Source: Xanthomonas translucens pv. cerealis (GTDB lineage: Bacteria; Pseudomonadota; Gammaproteobacteria; Xanthomonadales; Xanthomonadaceae). Taken from it: a stretch of 64,000 nucleotides of DNA. Of the stretch, positions 43,995 through 54,593 are shown in pieces; the stretch's first letter is position 1; the number at the start of each line of letters is the position of its first letter. The translations under genes were made by a program, and so were the position numbers. The DNA lies in assembly GCF_006838285.1 (NCBI RefSeq), contig NZ_CP038228.1:2356001-2420000 (forward strand), in the 5' to 3' direction. The notes beneath the pieces were generated by a model. It searched no databases. It was not told the DNA's origin and was given only the letters and a program-made list of their open reading frames with translations.

Positions 43995-45020
43995 TCAGCC
44001 TTCCTGCGCCACCAGCTCGGCCAGCTGCACCGCGTTGAGCGCGGCGCCCTTGCGGATGTTGTCGGAGACGATCCACAGGTTCAGGCCGCGCGGATGCGAG
44101 ATGTCCTCGCGGATGCGGCCGACATAGACCGCATCGGTGCCGGAGGCGTGGGTGACCGGGGTCGGATAGCCGCCGGGCTTGCGCTCGTCGACCACCTCCA
44201 CACCCGGCGCCGCGGCCAGCAATGCGCGCGCCTGCTCGGCGCTGACCTTGCGCGTGGTCTCGATCGCCACCGCTTCGGAGTGGCCGTAGAACACCGGCAC
44301 GCGTACCGCGGTCGGATTCACCTGGATGGTGTCGTCGCCGAGGATCTTGCGCGTCTCCCAAACCAGCTTCATCTCTTCCTTGGTGAAGCCGTTGTCGAGG
44401 AAATCGTCGATGTGCGGGATCAGGTTGAAGGCGATCTGCACCTGGAACTTCTTCGGCTCGATGTCCTGGAACGCCAGCAACTGCGCGGTCTGCTTGCCCA
44501 ACTCTTCCATGCCCGAACGGCCGCCGCCGGACACCGACTGGTAGGTGGCCACGTTGATGCGCTCGATGTTGTACTCACGATGCAGCGGCGCCAGCGCCAC
44601 CAGCATCTGCATGGTCGAGCAGTTGGGGTTGGCGATGATGCCGCGCGGACGCTGCTTCAGCGCTTCCGGGTTCACTTCGGACACCACCAGCGGCACGTCG
44701 TCGTCGTAGCGGAATGACGAGGAGTTATCGATCACCACCGCGCCGGCGGCGGCGAACTTCGGCGCGTATTCCTTGGAGATGCCGCCGCCAGCGGAGAATA
44801 GCGCGATGTCCACGCCGGTCGGGTCGAAGGTGGCCAGGTCGAGCACGGTGACCTTCTGGCCCTTGAACTCGACCTGGCCGCCAGCGGAGCGCTCGGAGGC
44901 CAGCGGGTACAGGGTGGCGATGGGGAAGTCGCGCTCGGCGAGGATGTTCAGCATGGTTTCGCCGACAGCGCCGGTGGCGCCGACGACGGCGACGTTGAAA
45001 CGACGGGATTCGTTGCTCAT
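43995..45020 (-). CDS. asd: Aspartate-semialdehyde dehydrogenase
   Basis: 341 residues. NADP-binding [14 protein letters not shown], active-site Cys in [13 protein letters not shown], and the HxE-type region [12 protein letters not shown]. Makes aspartate semialdehyde for lysine, DAP, threonine and methionine. Flanked by a heptad array downstream and a hairpin upstream. Confidence 0.97.
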   Translation of the reverse strand: MSNESRRFNVAVVGATGAVGETMLNILAERDFPIATLYPLASERSAGGQVEFKGQKVTVLDLATFDPTGVDIALFSAGGGISKEYAPKFAAAGAVVIDNSSSFRYDDDVPLVVSEVNPEALKQRPRGIIANPNCSTMQMLVALAPLHREYNIERINVATYQSVSGGGRSGMEELGKQTAQLLAFQDIEPKKFQVQIAFNLIPHIDDFLDNGFTKEEMKLVWETRKILGDDTIQVNPTAVRVPVFYGHSEAVAIETTRKVSAEQARALLAAAPGVEVVDERKPGGYPTPVTHASGTDAVYVGRIREDISHPRGLNLWIVSDNIRKGAALNAVQLAELVAQEG

Positions 45021-45079
45021 GGGAGATGGTTCGATCGGGTAGGAGAAAGGAGGAACAGCCGCACTGCCAGCTGGATTCG

Positions 45080-45121
45080 GGGAACCTCCCGAGCGCGCCG
45101 CTCAGGTCGCCGGAGGTTCCC
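45080..45121. other. Interrupted hairpin at the end of the hydroxyacid dehydrogenase gene
   Basis: GGGAACCTCC and GGAGGTTCCC form a 10-pair stem around a 22-base inner part that itself pairs GAGCG with CGCTC. It begins at the stop codon of the dehydrogenase gene. Without a T tract on the minus strand it is more an mRNA 3' hairpin than a clear terminator. Confidence 0.55.
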
Positions 45122-46158
45122 TATCGTTTTTTGCCCGCGATGCGGCCGTCGCCATTGCCGGCGCCCGCGATCGCATCCAGGTTCAACGCATTCGGCGGAC
45201 GCCCGGCGTCGGCGCCGAAGCCCAGCGCGGCCAGCAGGTTGTCCACCGCCAGCGCCACCATCGCACGGCGGGTCGCGGCGCTGGCGCTGCCGATGTGCGG
45301 GGTCAGCACCACGTTGCGCAGCGCCAGCAGTTCCGGGCGCACCGCCGGCTCGCCTTCGTACACGTCCAGCCCGGCCGCGGCCAGGCGCCCGTGCGCGAGC
45401 GCGTCGGCCAGCGCCAGTTCGTCGATCAGGCCGCCGCGGGCGATGTTCACCACGGTGGCGCTGGGCTTCATCTGCGCCAGCGCGGCGGCATCCAGGATAT
45501 GGTGCGACTGCGCCGAATACGGCAGCACCAGCAGCAGGTGATCGGCGCGCGCCAGCAGTTCGTCGAAACCGACGTAGTCGGCCGAGTGCGCGCGCTCCAC
45601 CGCGGCCGGCAGGCGGCTGCGGTTGTGGTACAGCACGCGCATCGAGAAACCGGCGGCGCGGCGCGCGATGGCCTGGCCGATGCGGCCCATGCCGAGGATG
45701 CCCAGGGTGCTGCCGTGCACGTCGGCGCCGAGCATGGTCTGGAACGACCACTGCCGCCACTGCCCTTCGCGCAGCCAGCGCTCGGACTCGGTGATGCGCC
45801 GCGCGGCGGCCATCAGCAGCGCGAAGCCGAGGTCGGCGGTGGTTTCGGTGAGCACGTCGGGCGTGTTGCTGGCGACGACGCCGGCCGCGCTGAGCGCGTC
45901 AAGATCGAGGTTGTTGTAGCCGACGCCGACGTTGGCGATGGCGCGCAGCCGCGGTGCGGCGGCGATCTCGGCCGCGCCGATGCGCTCGTTGAGGGTCACC
46001 AGCGCCCCGTCCAGCGGCGCCAGCGCCGCGGCCAGGTCTTGCTGCGAATACCGGGTCACGTCCGCGGTGGTGGTCAGCGCACAATGCGCGCCGAGCCGTA
46101 CGACGACATCGTCGAACAGCGGTTGGCTGACCCACACCCGTGGCCGCGACTCAGCCAT
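45121..46158 (-). CDS. D-isomer-specific 2-hydroxyacid dehydrogenase (GhrB-like)
   Basis: 345 residues from ATG 46158 (an ATG two codons upstream is possible). Rossmann motif [16 protein letters not shown]; catalytic Arg in NIARGGLID, Glu in YEGEPAV and His in TPHIGSAS. Likely reduces glyoxylate or hydroxypyruvate, or acts on other 2-keto acids; the exact substrate is open. Its start lies inside the end of aroC, so the two are coupled. The tail beyond the His motif (about 35 residues, [15 protein letters not shown]) is variable. Confidence 0.92.
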   Translation of the reverse strand: MAESRPRVWVSQPLFDDVVVRLGAHCALTTTADVTRYSQQDLAAALAPLDGALVTLNERIGAAEIAAAPRLRAIANVGVGYNNLDLDALSAAGVVASNTPDVLTETTADLGFALLMAAARRITESERWLREGQWRQWSFQTMLGADVHGSTLGILGMGRIGQAIARRAAGFSMRVLYHNRSRLPAAVERAHSADYVGFDELLARADHLLLVLPYSAQSHHILDAAALAQMKPSATVVNIARGGLIDELALADALAHGRLAAAGLDVYEGEPAVRPELLALRNVVLTPHIGSASAATRRAMVALAVDNLLAALGFGADAGRPPNALNLDAIAGAGNGDGRIAGKKR

Positions 46159-47254
46159 CGCCACCGCCGGGGATGTGCGGGGCGACGCTGCCGACGTCGC
46201 CGCACTGCGCGCGGTGGCGCAGCGCCTGGTCCATCAGCACCAGCGCCATCATCGCCTCGGCGATCGGGGTGGCGCGGATGCCGACGCAGGGGTCGTGGCG
46301 GCCGGTGGTGATGACGTCCACCGCCTGCCCGTCCACGTCCACCGTGGCGCCGGGCAGGCGCAGGCTGGAGGTGGGCTTGAACGCCAGCGAGGCGACGATC
46401 GGCTGGCCAGTGGCGATGCCGCCGAGCACGCCGCCGGCATGGTTGGACTGGAAGCCGTCCGGCGCGATCAGGTCGCGGTGCTCGGTGCCCTTCTGCGCCA
46501 CTACGGCAAAGCCGTCGCCGATCTCCACGCCCTTGACCGCGTTGATGCTCATCAGCGCGGCGGCCAGTTCGCCGTCGAGCTTGCCGTAGATCGGCTCGCC
46601 CCAGCCCGGCGGCACGCCGTCGGCGACCACGGTGACCTTGGCCCCGATCGAATCGCCGGACTTGCGCAGCGCGTCCATGTAGCGTTCCAGCTCCGGCACC
46701 TGCGCCGCATGCGGCCAGAAGAACGCGTTGTCCTCGACCGCGTCCCAGGCGAAGCCGTGCGGCAACACCGGCCCAAGCTGCGACAAGTAGCCGCGCACGC
46801 GCACGCCATAACGCTGCGCCAGCCACTTCTTGGCGATCACCCCGGCGGCCACGCGCATGGTGGTCTCGCGCGCCGAGGAGCGGCCGCCGCCGCGCGGATC
46901 GCGGATGCCGTACTTCTGCCAGTAGCTGTAGTCGGCATGGCCCGGGCGGAACTGGCGGGCGATGTCGGTGTAGTCCTTGCTGCGCTGGTCGGTGTTGCGG
47001 ATCAGCAGGCCGATCGGGGTGCCGGTGGTGCGGCCCTCGTAGACCCCGGACAGGATCTCCACTTCATCGGCCTCGCGCCGCGCCGAGGTGTGGCGGCTCT
47101 TGCCGCTGGCGCGGCGCTGCAGGTCGTGGGCGAATTCGGCCGCGTCCAGTTCCAGCCCTGGCGGACAGCCGTCGATCACGCAGCCGATCGCCGGCCCGTG
47201 CGATTCGCCGAAGGTGGTGACGGTCAGCAGGGTGCCGAAGCTGTTCGCGCTCAT
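46151..47254 (-). CDS. aroC: Chorismate synthase
   Basis: 367 residues. Signatures [35 protein letters not shown] and [17 protein letters not shown] are intact. Last step of the shikimate pathway, FMN-dependent. It lies ten bases after prmB, the usual partner in Gammaproteobacteria, and feeds trp synthesis like the trp genes nearby. Confidence 0.98.
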   Translation of the reverse strand: MSANSFGTLLTVTTFGESHGPAIGCVIDGCPPGLELDAAEFAHDLQRRASGKSRHTSARREADEVEILSGVYEGRTTGTPIGLLIRNTDQRSKDYTDIARQFRPGHADYSYWQKYGIRDPRGGGRSSARETTMRVAAGVIAKKWLAQRYGVRVRGYLSQLGPVLPHGFAWDAVEDNAFFWPHAAQVPELERYMDALRKSGDSIGAKVTVVADGVPPGWGEPIYGKLDGELAAALMSINAVKGVEIGDGFAVVAQKGTEHRDLIAPDGFQSNHAGGVLGGIATGQPIVASLAFKPTSSLRLPGATVDVDGQAVDVITTGRHDPCVGIRATPIAEAMMALVLMDQALRHRAQCGDVGSVAPHIPGGGDG

Positions 47255-47264
47255 GGCTGCCGGC

Positions 47265-48191
47265 TCACCGGCTGGCCGCCAGGTCGGCGATGCGCGCGTG
47301 GTGCGCGACTAGCGCGCTGGCTTCCACCGCGAAGATGCCCATCTGCCCGACCTTGAACTCGACCCAGGCGAACTCCACGTCCGGCAGCAGTTGCACCAGC
47401 GCGCGCTCGGATTCGCCGACTTCGCAGATCAGCAGGCCGTCCTCGCTGAGGTGCGCCGGCGCGTCGCGCAGGATCTTCAGCACCAGGTCCAGGCCGTCGT
47501 CGCCGGCGCGCAGGCCCAGTTCCGGCTCGTGCGCGTATTCGCGCGGCAGCGCGTCGGTCTCGGCGTGGGTGACGTAGGGCGGGTTGCTGACGATCAGCTC
47601 GTAGCGGCGGCCGCCCAACCCGGCGAACAGGTCGGACTTGACCAGTTCGACGTTGTCGGCCAGCAGCCGCGCCTTGTTCTCCGCGGCCAGCGCCAGCGCA
47701 TCGTCGCTGATGTCGACCGCATCCACCTGCCAGTTCGGATTGTAGTGACCCATCGCGATGGCGATGCAGCCCGAGCCGGTGCACAGGTCCAGCGCGCGGC
47801 TCACCTCGCGCCCGGCCAGCCACGGCTCGAAACCGGCCTCGATCAGCTCGGCGATCGGCGAGCGCGGCACCAGCGCGCGCGCGTCGCTCTTGAAGCTGAG
47901 CCCGGCGAACCAGGCCTCGCCGGTCAGGTAGGCGGCCGGGATGCGCTCGGCGATACGGCGCTCGAACAGCGCCAGCACCTGCGCTTTCTCCGGCGTGGTG
48001 ACGCGCGCGCCGCCGTAGGCCGGACCCAGGTCGTGCGGCAGATGCAGCGCGTGCAGCACCAGTTGCGTGGCTTCGTCCAGGGCGTTGTCGTAGCTGTGGC
48101 CGAAGCTCAGTTCGGCGGCATTGAAACGGCTGGTGCCGTAGCGGATCAGGTCGATAATCGTGTGGAGTTCGGCAGCCGCGTCGGCAGTCAT
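47265..48191 (-). CDS. prmB: 50S ribosomal protein L3 glutamine methyltransferase PrmB
   Basis: 308 residues; ATG 48191 ([15 protein letters not shown]), as the upstream frame is not conserved. SAM-binding [14 protein letters not shown] and the N6-methyltransferase motif VSNPPYV. Methylates a glutamine in ribosomal protein L3. PrmB is preferred over PrmC because of the aroC neighbour and the N-terminal sequence; HemK-type relatives are similar. Confidence 0.94.
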   Translation of the reverse strand: MTADAAAELHTIIDLIRYGTSRFNAAELSFGHSYDNALDEATQLVLHALHLPHDLGPAYGGARVTTPEKAQVLALFERRIAERIPAAYLTGEAWFAGLSFKSDARALVPRSPIAELIEAGFEPWLAGREVSRALDLCTGSGCIAIAMGHYNPNWQVDAVDISDDALALAAENKARLLADNVELVKSDLFAGLGGRRYELIVSNPPYVTHAETDALPREYAHEPELGLRAGDDGLDLVLKILRDAPAHLSEDGLLICEVGESERALVQLLPDVEFAWVEFKVGQMGIFAVEASALVAHHARIADLAASR

Positions 48192-48270
48192 GGCAACAGG
48201 CAAGGCAATTCGGCCCCCGATTATAGAGGCCCGGCCGCTATCATGAGCGTTCGTTGCAAGGGAAATCAGT

Positions 48271-48918
48271 ATGTTCAACCGCAACTTCGGCATCGTCCTG
48301 GTGGTCGCCCTGGCCGCCGGCCTGGGCCTGCTGCTGGCCCAGAAGTACTTCGGCGGCGACGCTTCGGCGTGGCCCGAGACCCGCAGCGTGCGCCTGTATC
48401 CGCAGCCGCGCACCCTGCCCGACTTCCACCTGCGTCAGTCCGACGGCACGCCGCTGCTGCCCGGCGAGCTGAAAGGCCACTGGACGCTGGTGTTCCTGGG
48501 CTTCACCGCCTGCCCGGACGTGTGCCCGACCACCCTGGCCGACCTGGCCCGCGCGCAGAAGCAGTGGGAGTCGATCCCGGACACGCTGCGCCCGCGGGTG
48601 CTGTTCGTCTCGGTCGATCCGGAGCGCGACACCCCGACGCGGCTGGGTGCCTACGCGCACGGTTTCCACAAGGACACCCTGGCCGCCACTGCCGACGTGC
48701 CGGAGCTGGAACGCTTCGCCACCGCGCTGGGCTTCGTGTTCCAGAAGGTGCCCGGCAAGCATTTCCAGAAAAACCCGAACGACTACAGCATGGATCACTC
48801 CGCCGCGATCGCCGTGCTCGACCCGCAGGGCCGCCAGGCCGGGCTGATCCGGCCGCCGTTCGAGCCGGCGGCGATCGCCGCCGACCTGCAGGCGCTGACC
48901 AAGGCGACCGCGCCATGA
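48271..48918 (+). CDS. SCO1/SenC-type copper protein
   Basis: 215 residues. N-terminal membrane anchor ([16 protein letters not shown]), then a thioredoxin-like domain with CPDVC (C81, C85) and a distant His (H176 in YSMDHSAA): the copper ligands of SCO proteins. Probably delivers copper to the Cu-A site of cytochrome c oxidase, or works as a thiol reductant. No oxidase gene is close by. Its TGA overlaps the psd ATG by four bases. Confidence 0.93.
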   Translation: MFNRNFGIVLVVALAAGLGLLLAQKYFGGDASAWPETRSVRLYPQPRTLPDFHLRQSDGTPLLPGELKGHWTLVFLGFTACPDVCPTTLADLARAQKQWESIPDTLRPRVLFVSVDPERDTPTRLGAYAHGFHKDTLAATADVPELERFATALGFVFQKVPGKHFQKNPNDYSMDHSAAIAVLDPQGRQAGLIRPPFEPAAIAADLQALTKATAP

Positions 48919-49763
48919 GCCTGCTGACCGCGCTGACCTACGTGCTGCCGCACCGGCTGCTGTCCTCGCTGGCGCGGCGCCTGGCGTATTCGTCGCGGCC
49001 GGGGCTGAAGCAGTGGCTGATCGACACCGTGGTGCGCCGCTTCGGGGTGAACCTGGCCGAGGCCGCCGAGCCCGATGCGCGCGCCTACCCGACCTTCAAT
49101 GCGTTCTTCACCCGCGCGCTACGGCCCGGCGCGCGCAGCGCCGATCCCGATCCGCAGGCGCTGCTGATGCCGGCCGACGGGCGCATCAGCCAGCTCGGCG
49201 CGATCCAGGACGGGCGCATCTTCCAGGCCAAGGGCCAGTCGTTCACCGCTGCCGAACTGCTCGGCGACGCCGCCGCCGCGGCGCCGTTCGCCAACGGCCT
49301 GTACGCCACCGTGTACCTGTCCCCGCGCGACTACCACCGCGTGCACATGCCCTGGAGCGGCACCCTGCGCGAGACCGTGCACGTGCCGGGACGCCTGTTC
49401 AGCGTCGGCCCGGACGCGGTGCGCCACGTGCCGCGCCTGTTCGCGCGCAACGAGCGCCTGGTCTGCCATTTCGATACCGAGTTCGGCCCGATGGCCTCGG
49501 TGATGGTCGGCGCGCTGCTGGTCAGCGGCGTGGAGACGGTGTGGAGCGGCGTGGAGATCCCGCGCTACGGCGACCGCATCACCCGCAAGGACTGGCGCGG
49601 CAAGGGCATCGTGCTGGAGCGGTTCGCGGAGATGGCGCGTTTCAATTACGGCTCGACCGTGATCGTACTGCTGCCGCCAGGCGTGGCGCAGCTGGAGCCG
49701 GCACTGGCCGCGGAAACCCCGGTCAGGCTCGGTCAGGCGCTCGCCAGACGGCTGCAGGACTGA
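48915..49763 (+). CDS. psd: Phosphatidylserine decarboxylase proenzyme
   Basis: 282 residues. Makes phosphatidylethanolamine. The self-cleavage site is the Gly-Ser of [11 protein letters not shown] (near residue 253), which creates the pyruvoyl group; [24 protein letters not shown] and [10 protein letters not shown] complete the family pattern. Starts inside the SCO gene stop, so translation is probably coupled. Confidence 0.97.
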   Translation: MSLLTALTYVLPHRLLSSLARRLAYSSRPGLKQWLIDTVVRRFGVNLAEAAEPDARAYPTFNAFFTRALRPGARSADPDPQALLMPADGRISQLGAIQDGRIFQAKGQSFTAAELLGDAAAAAPFANGLYATVYLSPRDYHRVHMPWSGTLRETVHVPGRLFSVGPDAVRHVPRLFARNERLVCHFDTEFGPMASVMVGALLVSGVETVWSGVEIPRYGDRITRKDWRGKGIVLERFAEMARFNYGSTVIVLLPPGVAQLEPALAAETPVRLGQALARRLQD

Positions 49764-49884
49764 CGCATGTGAGGGACCGCAGCGCGTTTTAGACCGGCGC
49801 TGCGCTTCCTCCAGGAGGGTTTCAAGCTCCCCTACAAAGAGCCTAAGGGGATGGCTCCTGCCCGCGCGCAAGAAACCGGCCCCC

Positions 49885-49952
49885 TTGTGGGAGGCACTTC
49901 AGTGCCGCGACTTTGCCGGCAATGCCGCGCCGGGATCGAAATCGCTCCACAA
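49885..49952. repeat. Decayed copy of the REP-like palindrome
   Basis: TTGTGGGAGGCACTTCAGTG at the left and GATCGAAATCGCTCCACAA at the right resemble the arms of the intact element at 5889 but mismatch at several places. It lies in the gap between the convergent psd and transglycosylase genes. Confidence 0.55.
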
Positions 49953-50002
49953 CGCAGAGAGTGTCTGCGCCAACGCGACATTCCAGCTGTCGCTCAAAGC
50001 CC

Positions 50003-51601
50003 CTACTTATCGCAGCCGGTCATCTTCAGCGACTGGCCCGGCTTGAGCGCATAGCCGGGCGCGCGCAGGCCGTTGGCCTTGGCCAACTGCTTGATGTCGC
50101 AGCTGTAGCGGTCGGCGATGCGGCCCAGCGTGTCGCCCTTGGCCACGCGGTAGCTGCGCGCCTGCTTGGGCTTGGGCTTGACCGGCGCCGGGCGCCCGGT
50201 GGCGATGGTGGTCGGCACGCCGGCCACCGGGGTCACGTCGCCTACCGCCACGTTACCGGTCGGGTCGGCGGCCATCGGCGTGGGGCTGCGGACCGCCGCG
50301 TTGACGTCGGCGGTGATCAGCGCGCGCGCCAGGTCGGCGCGCGGGCCGCTGACGCAATAGCGGCTGTACAGGCCGACGATCTTGGTGGTGGCGTTGATGG
50401 TGACCCCGGCCGGGATCCAGCCATCGGGTTCGTAGCGCGGGTTGAGGTTGCGCAGCGCGCGCATGTAGCCATCGCGGGTGCCGTCGCTGCCCAGGCAGAT
50501 GGTCAGCTCGTAGATGGTGGTGGACTTGGCCAGGCGCAACGTCGCCGGCTGCGCGTTGATCTTCGGGAACGCCACGCCGTACTGCTTCGGGTGCAGGAAG
50601 ATCCACGCCGCGGCGATCACCATCGGCACGTAGTCCTTGGTTTCGGCCGGGAACTGGTTGTACACCGAGGCGTCCCAGAAGCTGCGCCCCTGCATCTGGT
50701 TGTACACGCGCGCGGCGCGGCCCTCGCCGCCGTTGTAGCCGGCCAGCGACAGTTCGATGCTGCGGTTGAGCTCGGCCATGCGCTCGTTGATGTACACCGC
50801 GCTGGCCTCGGCGGCACTGCGCGCGTCGTAGCGGGTATCGAAGCCGGTGCCGTCCGGACCCAGCCCGAAGCGGCGCCCGGTGGCCGGCATGAACTGCATC
50901 AGCCCGGCGGCGCCGACCCGCGAGCTGGCATGCACGCGGCCGTTGGATTCCTTGGCGATGATGCCGAACAGCAGCGCTTCCGGCAGCCCGCGCTTCTCCC
51001 ATTCCGGCCACATGATCGCGCGCAGGTTCTGGTAGTTCTCGTAGCTGTTCATCAGCGACGGGCGCATGTCGGTGAGCCAGCGGCGGATGCCGGCCTGCAC
51101 CGCCGGGTTGTATTCGACCATCGTATCGAAGGCATGGCGCTGGTCGTTGAGCAGGCTGGCCGCGCGCGCCGCTTCCGGCACATTGGCCGCCAGCGGACTG
51201 ATGTGATCGGGATCGGCCTGCAGCGGCGCGGCGTCATCGTCGGTCGCATCGGCATCGGTCGCCGCGCCCTGCGCGTCGGCCTTGGCCTTGAGCAGGCGTT
51301 TGTAAGCGCCAAGGTAGGTGCCGACCTCGCAGCCGCGCTGCTTGATGCAGGCATCGACCACGTCCTCGATGTCCTCCAGCGCCGCGTCGCTTTCCTGGGT
51401 GCCCTTGGGGTCGCTGTTGCCGACCAGCACCATCGCATCGTTGTAGCGCTTCTCCGCCGCCGCCAGGCGCTGGTCGAGGACCGCGATGGCGGCCTTGTCA
51501 CGCGCGGAGACGCGTTCGGCATGGGCAGACGGCGCGGCGCAAGCCAGCGCCAAGGCAGCCACGGCGGGCCATCCATGGGTGATACGGAACGAAAGGGGCA
51601 T
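50003..51601 (-). CDS. mltD: Membrane-bound lytic murein transglycosylase D-like protein
   Basis: 532 residues; ATG 51601, signal peptide ending at AHA (about residue 29). SLT domain with catalytic Glu in IIAKESNGRV, then ASSRVGAAGLMQFMPATGRRFGL (written in parts), NERMAELN and SLAGYNGGEGRAARVYN. One C-terminal LysM (SYRVAKGDTLGRIADRYSCD). Cleaves peptidoglycan glycan strands. No lipobox Cys is seen, so periplasmic and not lipoprotein-anchored. The symbol is given by architecture. Confidence 0.88.
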   Translation of the reverse strand: MPLSFRITHGWPAVAALALACAAPSAHAERVSARDKAAIAVLDQRLAAAEKRYNDAMVLVGNSDPKGTQESDAALEDIEDVVDACIKQRGCEVGTYLGAYKRLLKAKADAQGAATDADATDDDAAPLQADPDHISPLAANVPEAARAASLLNDQRHAFDTMVEYNPAVQAGIRRWLTDMRPSLMNSYENYQNLRAIMWPEWEKRGLPEALLFGIIAKESNGRVHASSRVGAAGLMQFMPATGRRFGLGPDGTGFDTRYDARSAAEASAVYINERMAELNRSIELSLAGYNGGEGRAARVYNQMQGRSFWDASVYNQFPAETKDYVPMVIAAAWIFLHPKQYGVAFPKINAQPATLRLAKSTTIYELTICLGSDGTRDGYMRALRNLNPRYEPDGWIPAGVTINATTKIVGLYSRYCVSGPRADLARALITADVNAAVRSPTPMAADPTGNVAVGDVTPVAGVPTTIATGRPAPVKPKPKQARSYRVAKGDTLGRIADRYSCDIKQLAKANGLRAPGYALKPGQSLKMTGCDK

Positions 51602-51798
51602 GATGGGACGCAACGACGGGAAGGCCGCAGGGTAGCCGCCGCTGTCACATCGCGGCAAGTTCGGGCAGGTGCCGGCACTGCGTCGGCGGGGCGTTCGTTC
51701 ATCGCTCATGCCGGGCAAACAGCAGCCGCGGCGCCCGCGCGGCGAGCGGGCGCCGGCGCGAACGCCTAGAATCCGCCCACCTCACCGCGGAGCTGTTC

Positions 51799-53304
51799 AT
51801 GGACCCGATCCTGCTGGGCAAAGGCCTGACCGACGACATCGCGGTGCTGCTGCAGCCGCGCCTGGGCAATCGCCACGGACTGGTCGCCGGGGCCACCGGC
51901 ACCGGCAAGACGGTGACCCTGATGACCCTGGCCGAGGGCTTCTCGCGGATCGGCGTGCCGGTGTTCATGGCCGACGTGAAGGGCGATGTGGCCGGGCTGG
52001 CGGTGGCCGGCGACGGCAGCGCGAAAGTGCTGCAGCGCGCCAAGGATATCGGCGTGGCCGACTACGCCCCGGCCGCCAACCCGGTGGTGTTCTGGGACCT
52101 GTACGGCCAGCTCGGGCACCCGGTGCGCACCACCGTCAGCGAGATCGGGCCGACCCTGCTGGCGCGGATCCTGGAGCTCAACGACACCCAGGCCGGGGTG
52201 CTCGACATCGTGTTCAAGCTGGCCGACGACCGCGGCCTGCTGCTGCTCGACCTGGACGACCTGCGCGCGCTGCTGGCGCTGGTGGTGGAGCAGCGCAAGG
52301 ACATCTCCACCGAATACGGCTTGGTCAGCGCGCCGTCGGTGGCGGCGATCCAGCGCGCGTTGCTGCGCCTGGCGCAGGACGGCGGCGAAAGCTTCTTCGG
52401 CGAACCGGCGCTGGACCTGGCCGAACTGATGCGGGTCGGCAGCGACGGACGCGGCGTGATCGGCATCCTCGCCGCCACGCAACTGGTGCTCAAGCCGCGT
52501 CTGTACTCGACTTTCCTGCTGTGGCTGCTGTCGGAGCTGTTCGAGCGGATGCCGGAAGTGGGCGACCTGGACAAGCCCAAGCTCGTCTTCGTGTTCGACG
52601 AGGCGCACCTGCTGTTCGACGACGCGCCGCCGGCGCTGGTGCAGCGCATCGAGCAGGTGGTGCGGCTGATCCGCTCCAAGGGCGTGGGCGTGTACTTCTG
52701 CTCGCAGTTCCCCGACGACGTGCCGGACAACATCCTCGGTCAGCTCGGCAACCGCGTTCAGCACGCGCTGCGCGCCTACACCCCGCGCGACCAGAAGGCG
52801 GTGCGCACCGCCGCCGAGACCTTCGTGGCCAATCCCAAGCTGGACGTGGCCAAGGCCATTTCCCAGCTCGGCACCGGCGAAGCCCTGGTCTCCACGCTGC
52901 AGGACAAGGGCGTGCCGTCGCCGGTGCAGCAGACCCTGATCGCGCCGCCGCGTTGCCGGATGGGCGCGATCTCCGACGCCGAGCGCACGCAGGTCCGCGC
53001 CGCCAGCGTGGTCGGCACCCGCTACGACAGCGCGGTCAACCGCGACTCGGCGGCGGAAATGCTGGCGCGCCGGGTAGAGCAAGTCGCCGAGAAGACCGCC
53101 GCGCCGGCAGCACGCACCCGCGAGCAGGACGACGCGCAGGGCAGCGGCTTCGGCCAGGCGGTCAAGGACGCGGTGTTCGGCACCAAGCGCCGCCAGGGCA
53201 TGCTGGAAGCGATGGCCAAGCAGACCTCGCGCAGCGTCGGCAACCGCATCGGCCAGCAGATCGTGCGCGGCATCTTCGGCAGCATCTTCGGCGGCAAGCG
53301 CTGA
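51799..53304 (+). CDS. HerA/YjgR-like ATPase (DUF853)
   Basis: 501 residues. Walker A GATGTGKT at residues 31-38, Walker B VFVFDEAHLLF, arginine-finger-like SKGVGVYFCSQFPDDVPD region. Matches the YjgR family of E. coli by its start MDPILLGKGL and MADVKGDVAGLA. The C-terminal part is Ala/Arg-rich and ends with repeated IGQQIVRGIFGSIFGGKR. Biological role unknown in the family. Confidence 0.92.
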   Translation: MDPILLGKGLTDDIAVLLQPRLGNRHGLVAGATGTGKTVTLMTLAEGFSRIGVPVFMADVKGDVAGLAVAGDGSAKVLQRAKDIGVADYAPAANPVVFWDLYGQLGHPVRTTVSEIGPTLLARILELNDTQAGVLDIVFKLADDRGLLLLDLDDLRALLALVVEQRKDISTEYGLVSAPSVAAIQRALLRLAQDGGESFFGEPALDLAELMRVGSDGRGVIGILAATQLVLKPRLYSTFLLWLLSELFERMPEVGDLDKPKLVFVFDEAHLLFDDAPPALVQRIEQVVRLIRSKGVGVYFCSQFPDDVPDNILGQLGNRVQHALRAYTPRDQKAVRTAAETFVANPKLDVAKAISQLGTGEALVSTLQDKGVPSPVQQTLIAPPRCRMGAISDAERTQVRAASVVGTRYDSAVNRDSAAEMLARRVEQVAEKTAAPAARTREQDDAQGSGFGQAVKDAVFGTKRRQGMLEAMAKQTSRSVGNRIGQQIVRGIFGSIFGGKR

Positions 53305-53407
53305 GCGTGGCCGATGGCGCACCACTTGCGCTGCACGGCACAGGCGCGCTGGAGAATATTCGATCCGGATGATGCCAATTGTGCAGAAAGAGACGACATG
53401 AAACGCG

Positions 53408-53884
53408 CTACGCCAGTACCCCATGCAGCTTGGCGTACTGCAGCAGCATGATGGCCTTGCCGTCGGCGATCGCGCCGGATTCGATCATCGCCAGCGCCGT
53501 GTCGAGCGGCAATTCCAGCACCTCGATCTCCTCGCCCTCGCCCTCGGCCGCGACCCCGCCGCACGCGCCGACCTTGTCGCGGTCGAAATACTCGCCGACG
53601 AAGAACTACAGCTTTTCGGTGACCGAGCCCGGACTCATGAACGCCTCGAACACCTTGCGCACGTTCTCGATCCGGTAGCCGGTTTCCTCGTCGGTCTCCT
53701 TGCGGATGCAGGTCTGTGGATCGTGCTGGTCCAACAGCCCGGCGCAGGCTTCGATGAGCATGCCGTCGGGGTTGCCGTTGAGCAGCGTCGGCAAAACGTC
53801 CTTGCGGATGATCACGCCAGCGTCGGTCATCGCCCATGGGTGCGCCAGGCCGACGCACGCGCTAGCATCGCCACCCCGCTCCAC
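53408..53884 (-). pseudogene. nudK: NudK-like NUDIX hydrolase remnant
   Basis: The minus strand encodes LIEACAGLLDQHDPQTCIR, KETDEETGYRIENVRKVFEAF and MSPGSVTEKL, clearly NudK/GDP-mannose pyrophosphatase. A TAG at 53606-53608 interrupts the frame where Tyr is expected; beyond it FFVGEYFDRDKVGACGG continues to a normal end at 53408. The NUDIX Glu six residues after Gly is Asp here. About 60 N-terminal residues found in intact enzymes are missing; the remnant abuts greB. Inactive by truncation and nonsense. Confidence 0.85.
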
Positions 53885-53898
53885 CGCAGTGCGAATCG

Positions 53899-54405
53899 AT
53901 GAGCCGCTGGCGTCCCCCTGCCGAAAAGAGCACCGCCCTGATCACCGCCGAAGGCCACGCCCGGCTCAAGGCCGAGCTGGAGGAGCTGTGGCGCGTGCGC
54001 CGGCCGGAGGTGGTCAAGGCGCTGGCCGCAGCTGCGGCCGAGGGCGACCGCTCGGAAAACGCCGAATACACCTACCGCAAGAAGCAACTGGGCGAGATCG
54101 ACCGTCGCGTGCGCTACCTGAGCAAGCGCCTGGAAGCGCTGCGTGTGGTGGAGACCGCGCCGTCCGATCCGCAGGCCGTGTTCTTCGGCGCCGTGGTCGA
54201 GCTGGAGGACGCCGACAGCGGCGAGCTGCTGCGCTACCGCATCGTCGGCCCGGACGAGACCGATGCCGCCCGCGGCTGGATCAGCATCGATTCGCCGCTG
54301 GCGCGGGCGCTGCTGAAGAAGCGCATCGACGACGAGATCGAGGCGCAACTGCCCGGCGGCCGTCACAGCTTCGTGGTGGTGTCGGTGCACTACGCGGCGC
54401 AGTGA
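53899..54405 (+). CDS. greB: Transcription elongation factor GreB
   Basis: 168 residues. N-terminal coiled coil with acidic tip ([20 protein letters not shown]) and C-terminal FKBP-like domain ([29 protein letters not shown]). Rescues backtracked RNA polymerase by stimulating transcript cleavage. GreB is preferred to GreA for length and the [15 protein letters not shown] segment. Confidence 0.94.
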   Translation: MSRWRPPAEKSTALITAEGHARLKAELEELWRVRRPEVVKALAAAAAEGDRSENAEYTYRKKQLGEIDRRVRYLSKRLEALRVVETAPSDPQAVFFGAVVELEDADSGELLRYRIVGPDETDAARGWISIDSPLARALLKKRIDDEIEAQLPGGRHSFVVVSVHYAAQ

Positions 54406-54593
54406 GCGCCCGCCAGCGCCTGCACCGCACGACGACACAGGGAAGTTCGGGCCATCGAACAACGCCGGCAACCGCGCGCACCCGAACCGACCGCACGCGC
54501 TCGGGCATCGCCGGCTGTCCTGGATCACGTTAACGGGCCGCATCCGCCGGGCGTGGATAATCGACGCCTCTCTCCCCGACACAGGAACGCGCC

